Source: Anthopleura xanthogrammica (taxonomy: Eukaryota; Cnidaria; Anthozoa; Actiniaria; Actiniidae). From it: DNA of 64,000 nt. A program made the translations under genes and the position numbers. The notes beneath the pieces were generated by a model. The model was not told the DNA's origin. It searched no databases and was given only the letters and a program-made list of their open reading frames with translations. This document shows, piece after piece, positions 47,501 to 57,643 of this stretch (positions are counted from its first letter, which is position 1; each line of letters opens with the position of its first letter). The DNA lies in assembly GCA_964019055.1 (NCBI GenBank), contig OZ025206.1:22627578-22691577 (forward strand), given 5' to 3'.

Positions 47501-50500
47501 CTATCTATTATTTACTGCTTACCATATGTTTACCGTGGCGACAAAATAGGGTTTTGGTGGACGTCATTCAAAGTGTTTCCATGACATTGTCCGGCGGAAA
47601 ACACAAGTTATCAAAGGCACGCCGACGTGCCTATGGATTGTCATGGAAACGCCTTGATTGACGTCCACTAAAACCTACTTCATTCAGCAAGATGACGTGA
47701 AGACGATTCCTTGCGTACTGCTTTTGGCACTGTAACGTAGAGAATTAACTAACCATAACTAATCTCTGTTACAGGGAACAATGTATTTTAAACAAACGTG
47801 CATTGGTACATCGTCAACCAGATCTTTGTCAGTCAAGAACACCTCGCGTATTCCTCTAAGGTAAGAGTCCCCTTGGTCGTCCGTCACGCTTGACGCGTTG
47901 CGTGACTATCATACAGCAGATTTCGCATGCATGTGAATTGGCACGGCATGGCATTGGCTCACATATCGAAATGCAACTTAAGGTGCGGTTACACGGAGCA
48001 ATTTTCTCTGCAACTTGTCTCGGAACGGGATTGCGATACATGTTGCATGGATCATTACGGCGTGTAACCTAGAGTGCACGTATTTGAAAAAATCTTGCAA
48101 GACAAGTTGCAGCAATCGTTTCGCGAAAAGTAGAATTCGTTTTGACAAATATTGCATCTACGTTGCATCATGTAAACCCTCTTGCAACTTATGTCGCAAC
48201 GCGGTCGCGTGACAAGTTGTAGAGAAAATTGCTCCATGTAATGGCACCTTTAACTATACTAGGATAACCACGCCTGAATTAAAGAATCTCATAATTGATG
48301 CGCTTGTTCTAATCAGCTGCCAACACTTCTTTCAGGTTTCGTTGGAGTGTCTCCGGAAAAGACGTGAAAGTCCTGGCGATTGAACCTCAGACAGACACGA
48401 TTGGACCGAATGAAACACAGGTAAATGTCTTAGCTTTATAAACTGAGTAGATGGACTACCAAAAATGTACGAAGACGGATGTCGCGATGTCGATGACGAT
48501 GTCGCTAATGTTCGATATCATTCTTGTCCAGTGCATGTTTGTTCTTTTAGTGCGCGCTCGTCATCAGCAAGGCTATTGACATCATAGGAAACTAAGGTAT
48601 ATACTTCATGTTAGTCAACCATGTAGTTTCCCATCTCATCTTTTGTGACGGGAGACTATAAGGTTGATTAACATGAAGTATAAACCGAAACTATGGTTAA
48701 GGCCAGAAGATTAAGGGCAACAGCTTTCTTTTATTTCAGTCCCATTTATTCACCTTTACTCCAAGTGATGAATCAAAGTACCTGGTGAAGCCCAAGCTCT
48801 TCATAAGCAGTTCACTCGAGCCGTTCAAGTACGTGTATACAAATAATCTTACAAGAATTTTAGTACAGTAAATGTGAAATAGAGATCGATATTTGAAGTC
48901 AATAGCGCTGTATTTACTGATATTTACCGGTAACATTTTCTGATTGTTTCTTTACCTTCAGGTCTGACAATGAAGTGAAGTACTTGGTGCGTGTGATTGG
49001 TGAAGGGTCGGTGGGGGAGATCATCGTAAGTAACCTACGTTTCGTATTATATTATTTCAAATTATTATACATTTATCTCACTACGCGCGCTCTGATTGGT
49101 GAAAAACTGTGCTATATGAGTGAACGGAGCACGGTGCTGACCCCATCCGCGCGCGCAATCTTGACCTCCTAGCCGCGTATTCAACATCCTCAGAATTTAT
49201 CCCCAGGTTCCCGAGGATGCGTATTAAAGCGCTTCAGGGTGATACTTAGAGCAGTTTTAGTTTAACTATGAAAAACGTACGGCACGGACCCCGCCTTACC
49301 GTGACCGTGTCAGTGCCGTGCCGTGTATGAAAACATTCGACGTGCCGTGTCCGCGCCGCCCCGCAACCTTGCCGTGTGCTTGACTTTTCACACTTACACG
49401 AAATCTGCTCTATGACACTACGACGTAACCTTTCTTGCTGCCAAGCTTTTTTAATGACACCCATGTTTGTTGTCCTTTCTGCAGTGCGTCGAACCAAACG
49501 TTGACTTTGGTGATATCATAGTAGGAGGATCGTCATCTAAAGATCTTACCATCCATAATAACAGTGATTGTAGTCTTCATTATGACTTGTTGATCGATCA
49601 GGAGATACGGGGACCATATGACGATGAAGAGATTGCAAGAGATGTCTTGGGTTAGTTTGCAAATTCATGTATACTAGTCAAATTATTTTGATGAAAAAAA
49701 AAAACATCAAACTTCATTTTTTTTCTTAAACTTTCTCGTATCCTATACTAGTAAAATACTGAGGAAAAGCCGGCTTTACTTTCTTTTTTTACAGCAATTG
49801 AATTAAGCGATTCCAGTGGTATAATCCCAGCACGTACTTCCAAGAAGATCACTGCTACAGTCTTCCCTGCTCGTCGTGTTACCTATAAGTTCCTTCTCAG
49901 CTATGTCTTACTTTCCACCACTGGTAAGTATAGTCTGCAAAGAATGTGGTTAAACATACAACCTTCATACCTTCAAATTCTATTGATACCCTGAAACAAC
50001 CTCTAGGCTGACCTAAGTCAGGCTAAGACACGGCTAATTCACAGGTCGAATAGAGCTTTTCGACTTTGGCGTAATGTTTTCCCCTTTCAGACAATGTCTC
50101 ATTCTCTAGAGTATCATTTCTTTGTTTAACGGTTGCACATGAGAAGACGTATGAATATGGACACAACTCAAACAAAGAGATTTATTCTCAAGAGAATGAC
50201 ACGTGGTCTGAAATGGGAAAATATTAGGCCCAAGCCGCAAAAGGTTTATAGGAAGCCAGTTTGTTAGGTTTTGCGGAGGTAGGAAAACTGGAGAACCTGG
50301 AGAAAAAACCCTGGAATCAAGGGAGAGGCCTAACAAATTCTACCCACATGTGATGACACCATTAAGTTGCTCTGGGTTATAGAGAATTATTATTATATAG
50401 AGCAGATGTTGTATGAGTGTGGAAAGTCACGACACTCGGCACGGCACCGCCATGTCTAATGTTTTTATACACGGCACGGCACGGTCACGGCAAGGTGCGG

Positions 50501-53500
50501 TCCGTGCCGTAAGTATTTCATAGTCATATGAAAATTACTCTACGTAATCCAGTTGCCTCCCTTGATTGTACTGATGAAGTATGTTTGTATATATTATGAA
50601 GATGACGGTAAGAACCACCACATTACTCGTAACAAGACCATGTTAGCAGAGATGCACTGCCAAGGTGTCTACCCTACGCTATCACTATCTGATATCAGAG
50701 GACTGGGCAGTAACAAGGGTCATAGTAAAGTCAAGCTATGGAATCTCTTTTCATTAGACAGGTGGGTTTCTTTTGCACCTAATTGTAGCTATTCTCCATC
50801 TTTTGATTGTATTATTTATTTAGGAGCATTTAGTCTTCGTTTGCAAATGACGTCAAAGCCCCAATGCTGGAACAATTTGACAAGAGATTTCTCAATGATT
50901 TCTTTTTGTCCAACATGGCGGCCATGGCTTTTGTTATTATACTCCCTTGGGAATGATTGCAAACCAAGCCAGTGCTGAGGATGGCACTAGGAGATGCAAC
51001 TAAAAAGAAACAAAGGATCTAATTCTCATCTTCCTTGTCTTTACGTTGTCAGCTTAAACGAGTGTCTTGATTCTGATCCATCGCCTCCGGAACTGATGTA
51101 CGCAGCAGCCACCAGACACAGGTATGAAACAAGTTACCTTAAAACAACCTCTGGGCTGATCTAAGTCAGGGCATGGCTAACTCACAGATAGAACCCTGAA
51201 ACAACCCCTGGGGTGATCTAAGTCAGGGCACAGCTAACTCACAGATAGAACCCTGAAACAACCCCTGGGGTGATCTAAGTCAGGGCACAGCTAACTCACA
51301 GATAGAACCCTGAAACAACCCCTGGGGTGATCTAAGTCAGGGCATGATATTTGCGGAGATTTTGCGGAGAAACCGGAGAACCCAAACTCTACCACCATGT
51401 GATCTGTTGAGTCCAGGAATGGAACTCGACACCCCAGAAGTGAGAGGCGAGTGTACTACCACAACGCCACCGTTGATTCTTAGATTACTGTTAAAACACG
51501 CAAATAACTTTTCTTATTGTGGTTGATAGTACCAAGAGACGTGTTCCTGTCTACACACGAGCCATCATGGACTTTAACTTCGGTGCGTCACCCAATGGTT
51601 CTGATCCTGCTATTATCCACCTTAACTTACAGAACACTGGTTCTGTCCCTGCCGACTGGTAAGCAAATTGATAGACCTGTTTTCGTATGAGTGTAAAGCT
51701 ATAGACCAAATTGTAGCCATACTGAAGCCTTGCTTGTACGTGCTGTAAGTCAGTACCGTATGTTCAGTTCTCGTGGTTTCCCGTGGATATCTCATTCGTC
51801 ACTAGTATTTTCTTTTTATATACACTCGCCTAAAGGCTCGTGTGTATACTAGAAACTACAAGTGACTCGTGGGATATCCCACGGTATGTCACTTGAAACC
51901 ATTTTATAACTAGTATATATACTATATATCACTATGAGAAATAACGATGTTATATGTTCTCTCCGGTGTCAGGTCGTTTCTGTATCCAAGTGATCTTCAG
52001 TTAGAACTAGAATACTGGGCAGAGACTGGTGAATACGACGCGGACGAACTTCACGAGGTTTGTTTCCAATAATTAAGTTGATCGCGTCCCGAAAGGGATT
52101 ATGGTTAACTATTTTTGGTTAGTATTTTCCAAGCTGGGAGATTGGAAATGCTTATCAAAATACAATGTTGAATCCTCAATATTCCAACGTTCTTCCCGAA
52201 ATGAATTATGGGTCAACTATTTGCTTGGTTAGCCTTTTTTTTAAATATGCCTGACCGGCAAAACTGCCTAGAATCTCCAAAAATTTCTTGAATGGAATAT
52301 TATTTTTATGGTTGAATGTCGTGTCATGAGTATATCAATTCTTTGTTAGATGCAAGTTATGGATAAAAAGTTGTTCACGGTGGAACCAAAGAAGGGTAAC
52401 CTGTGTCCAGGAGAATCACAAACCCTGACGCTCACTTACAGGTAAGTAGTGATAGAACTATACAGTTTAGGCCTGTTATTTCCTTAAGAAATATTGCTTT
52501 TTATCAGTAATAATGGTGTATCTAGGATTTTACATAAGGGGATGGGGATCACCTTTCATTTTGGTAATATCATTCCCTTGAGAAAGAGAATTCTCTTCTT
52601 CTTAAGTCAAGCCTGGTTTGGCAGGGTTAGGGATGGGTTTACAGCGCTTCCCAATCACGCGCGAAATCGTTCAATTTGCTGTCGCGACGAAGTTGGTTTT
52701 GGTGGACGTCAATCAAGGCGTTTCCACAACATTCCGCGTGTAACGTGCCTTGATAACTTTGGGTTTTCCGACAATGTCATGGAAACACTTTGATTGATGT
52801 CTACCAAAACTTTATTTTGTCGCAACGACGATTCGCGCAAGTGGTTGGAAAGCGCTTTTTAAAATGCATCATCGTTTTTCTTTCTTTTTTTTCAGTCTTC
52901 TCGTTTTTCTTCTTTCCTTTGTTTATGTTTTCCTCTAAACTTTTTTCCAGGCACTTGTTCACGGGAACCAATAAGCTACCAGTTATCTTCAAGATATCAA
53001 AAGGCAGAGAGATATTGGTAAGGACATGGCCGAAACTCCTCTGAATTGTCATGTGTCTAATATATATAATAATCTCTCTAATATTCATTTTCAGTGCTTT
53101 TCAATAGCTCGCTTGGAATCGTGGACGCGACGAAGTACGCGTTCAAACAAGAAGTTTCCATGATATTTCATAAGCACGTGTCTTTGAAAACTTTGTGTTT
53201 TCCGACAATGTCATGGAAACACTTTGATTGACGTAAACCAAATCCCTATTTTTCGCGACAACAAATCGTATGATTCCGCGCACGCTATAGGCCATTTGCA
53301 GGACAATCACGTGACTGTTACTGGATGATAACAAAATTCAGACTTCCTTTATTTTAAAAACTTTTTTCTGGATTACTAATGTCATATCCAAAACCTTTTC
53401 CAAAACACTTTTCCCTTATAAGATATCTTTAAACTGATTTCAAGATACGAAGTTTTTTCAAGTTTGTTTGCCATCCAGCAGAGCCTTTCCCAAGAGACCT

Positions 53501-56500
53501 TTGCCTGATTTGATTCGTTATCAAAGTGATATATCAGCACGCAACTGCTTGATACAAATGGCCTATTTGCCAAGTAATTCTCATTTCAGTTGAAAATTAC
53601 TAAAAAACCTAATAAAGGCGTTATTTTTCTTCGTAGCTGAACTTCATAGGAGTATCAGTGGACCCAGGTTCTTATTATGTACATTTTGCTAGCACCAAAC
53701 ACCTGTTTGAGCCCGTTCCAGTTGGCGGGAACACCCCTCCAGTACAGATCTATGAACTATACAATGCTGGGTCGATGCCCGTCAACTATGAGCTTGATCT
53801 GGAGCCATTGGATCAATTAGAATCGGTAAGTTCTTCAGTGAGGACAAAGTGTCCATCAGTTTTTACTGTTAACTGTTATAGTGCGACGCGTGCTTCTGTG
53901 GCCACCCAGTTAAAGATAATAATCATAATAATAACGGAGACGGGAATGCCATTCTAAGTGGTTATCTGAGCCCAAAAAAGTCTAACCATTTGTAGATGTA
54001 TTTACAATAGACCCTTTTCGAATATGACGTCTATGACGTCAAATGAGGAGAATGAGAATGTTCCGGATGTCGAAACCTGAATGTTGAATGTTCTCTGAAT
54101 GTTCTGTCGAAACTCTGAATGTTGTTGGTTAGTTAGTCGAAGAACCAAACCGTACTTTGGCGCGTTTTTTTTTTTTTTTTTTTGTCAAAACGTGAAAGAA
54201 TCTCCTTTCATGTATTTGTACTGATTTTGTTATTCTTGTTCCAGCAAAACTATGGTTGTCGTATACTTGACTGCCTCAACCCGTCAGGGGACATCCCTCC
54301 TGGGTGTACAGCCTTAATACATTGGGTATTTTCACCTCTGGAAGCCAAGACCTATGTGGTAACTAAGCAACATACCAAGGAGTTAATTTATAGTGTAGGG
54401 AGGGGAGATGGTAGTTCGCCTCTTTAATTTGGGCGTAGGTCGACATTCCTATATTTCTCTATAGACCCCTTGCAGCACGTCGGAATGCAGCTCAATTTGG
54501 AGGACAAAACAAAAGGTTCCAATAGCGCTTTCCACGGATGACGCCACGATGATGCATTATGGGATTGAAATGCGGACAAGCCAAGCTCAGAACACATGTT
54601 AATATGCTGCAACAATGTTTTGTTCTCTTGTTGTTTCTAATTCGTGACAAAACTATGGTTTTTCGACTGATATTAATCTTCTTTTCCTTGTAACTAAAGC
54701 CTTTTTTACAAAGTTTGTCCGCATTTCGATCCCACAAGGCTTTGCGATATCTATTTTTAGTAACCGTGAAAAACGCTATTCTCAGGCCGAGACTAAAATT
54801 CTTTTGTTTTGTCCTCCTTTTGTCCTTGTTTGACGTGCTACTTATGGTTGATAGATTAATGAGACACAGGGATCCCATGATCTCATGTTACAGTATAACG
54901 TGACCAATATTTTTACGTATCTATATAGGTCGACATTCCTATTCGTATCATTGGTGGTGAGACTGTCCTTGTAACCTTCACGGGTGTTGGCTACGATCAG
55001 CGAATCATGGGTGACACAATGCGCTTTAGAGAGGGTGTATCTGCTGGTGTTCCCTCCAAACAGATTGTCCCTGTTAAACATCAGGTAGGAAGTCCATCGT
55101 TCTTGAAGGTTTGTTAGGTGTCTGAAAGGAAAACGCTCAAGATGTTTGCTAAGCACTTTGTCCATGCATTGTAAAACTTGGCGTGGCTCAGTAGAGCGTT
55201 TTTCGTGTGAGTGGGAAACGATACGGCAAATTCGTAGTCTTACTGTACCCTACCGTGACCGTGACCGTAACCGTAACCACGTGATGTCATTGGACGATTC
55301 ACACGAAAACAAAGGGATGTTATGGAGTGTTGTACCGTGTATACGTGCTGCAAGTCAGTATCACATCACAGTTGCAATAAATAATCAATTGATGTCGTGT
55401 AAACTCAAGGCGTATTAATTATTTTCCATACATCTATAAATTATTTTTTTAATTAGCAAACCCCCTGACCTTTTAGCTGCCTAACTCGTTTAGCCTTCTA
55501 GCTATTTTAGGTAGCTGTGCTGCTCTTTTTTGCAATTTTTATATACTATTCAATGTAATTTTCATTTTCTTTAGAGTGCAAATAAATCGTTTTGTTGTTG
55601 TTGGGTAGAAAAGAATACGGTTAAAAAATAAATCGCGTCTGTGTAAATGGGGCCTTAGTAATACAAATGCCTTACCTCAAAGGGCATTGAAACATGCAAG
55701 CTTATTACTCCATTATTAACTTTTGGTACCTTCTCTGTTTTCCAGCTTGCTACAATATCCATTGAAAGGCTTTCATTCAGTAATCTTCCATTGTATACTC
55801 TTTGTCGCCGAGTGTTCTTCATCGCCAATTCGTCTTCAGATCACGTGATATCGTTCAGATGGATCATCGAAGGCTCCCCAGCAGAGAGGGTGGGTATCAA
55901 TGAAACTACACAAGCAATACTTTATGTTTATTATTACTCATTTTTATGATACGTGTGATCATTATTCAGTACCTTGACTACTCAAAATTCGGGACCCGCC
56001 CTTCTAAAGTGTCACTTATACCCCACCCCTCCCCCAGTGGCGGTTCTTTCTAGTTTACCTAACATTGCTGCTATTGTTGATAATGTAGTATGGATCTGAC
56101 TCCCCTTTTAAACATTCTGGACCCACCCTCCTTGAGGGTCAGGTATGCCCCACCCCTCCCCCGGTGGTGATTCTTTCTTGTTTACCTAACATTGCTGCTA
56201 TTGTTGATGATATAGTATGGATCTGACTCCCCTTATAAAACTTCTGGACCCACCCTTCTTAAGGGTCACGTGTACCCCACCCCTCCCCCGGTGGCCATTC
56301 TTTCTTGTTTACCTAACATTGCTGCTATTGTTGATAATATAGTATGGATCTGACTCCCCTTTAAGACATTCTGGACCCACCCTTCTTAAGGGTCACGTAT
56401 ACCCCACCCCTCCACCAGTAGTAAATATTTCTTCTTTTACCTAACATTACCGTGCTATTGCTGATGATAGGATCTAATAATCAGGCCTTACGTACCTCAT

Positions 56501-57599
56501 CTAATAATAGACTACGGTGTTGTTATTGATATCAGGTTTTAATGATCGAACCAGACCATGGGTATCTTCACCCCGGCCAGTCTACTCTACTCAAGGTTGG
56601 TAATAAGCTAGAATCAATACTTGATGTTTTTGGTAATGTTTGTAATATAAGTCTTTTTCTTTTCTTACAGATGTCTTTCTTTTCATCTGGACCTCCGTCT
56701 ATGTACGACTTGGATGTTCTTTGTGAGGTACGCAGTAATAAAACTATTCATTCAAATCATAAATTTCTTGCCTATTTTTTCGAGAAATGTAAAGACACCT
56801 TGTTGCTTTGAATACACCCCTTTAGCTTGGGCGTAGTATTTTGCCCATTTCAGACCACGTGTCATTCCTTTGAGAATTGGATTCTTTGTTTTATTTGCAT
56901 CCAGACAAAGAAATGATACTCAAGGGAATGATACGTGGTCTGAAATGGGGGAAATGTTACACCCAAGCTATAAGGGTCTATCATGCCCCACGCGTTTCAA
57001 AGTGTTACTCTAGAAATGAACTCATCAAACTACCATGTGTGTGTTGGTTCTACAGGTTGTAGACGAGACAGATATGGCCGAGTTCAATCAAAGACTCATC
57101 GACTGGACAAACAAACAAGAAGAAAAACAATATACCTTTACGATAACCGAAGAAGATATCAATAGAGAAAAAAGCGCCAAAACAAGGCCACGTTCAGGAC
57201 AACGCCTCAGGTCTATTGATAGCAATACCCAAGCTCTCTCGAAATCTGATGGTGATCTGCGCAAGTATAATGCGTTACCTCCAATAGGATCTGCAGGGAA
57301 ACGAGATGAGAGGAACAGTTCGAAGAAGAGATCAAGAAAGTCTAGAGAAGAGGAGCAACAAACACCTCCCCAGCCCTCCCCTCCTGAGTCGTTTTGGCTG
57401 CATCTTGGGGTTACTGCTAGGACGCACTCTCTTGCAGAATTCTATGGGAATTTCCATTCTGACATCAACAACTTCTTTATTGACCAGTAAGTATTGTATT
57501 ATGGATCAAAGCAGGTAAACTTCGTGTGAATCCGTGCCAATCCAAGCGTGTGACTACAGCTTATGTGATTAGAGTGTTACTGTCTCTTTGTAGAGCCCC

Positions 57600-57643
<44 letters not shown>

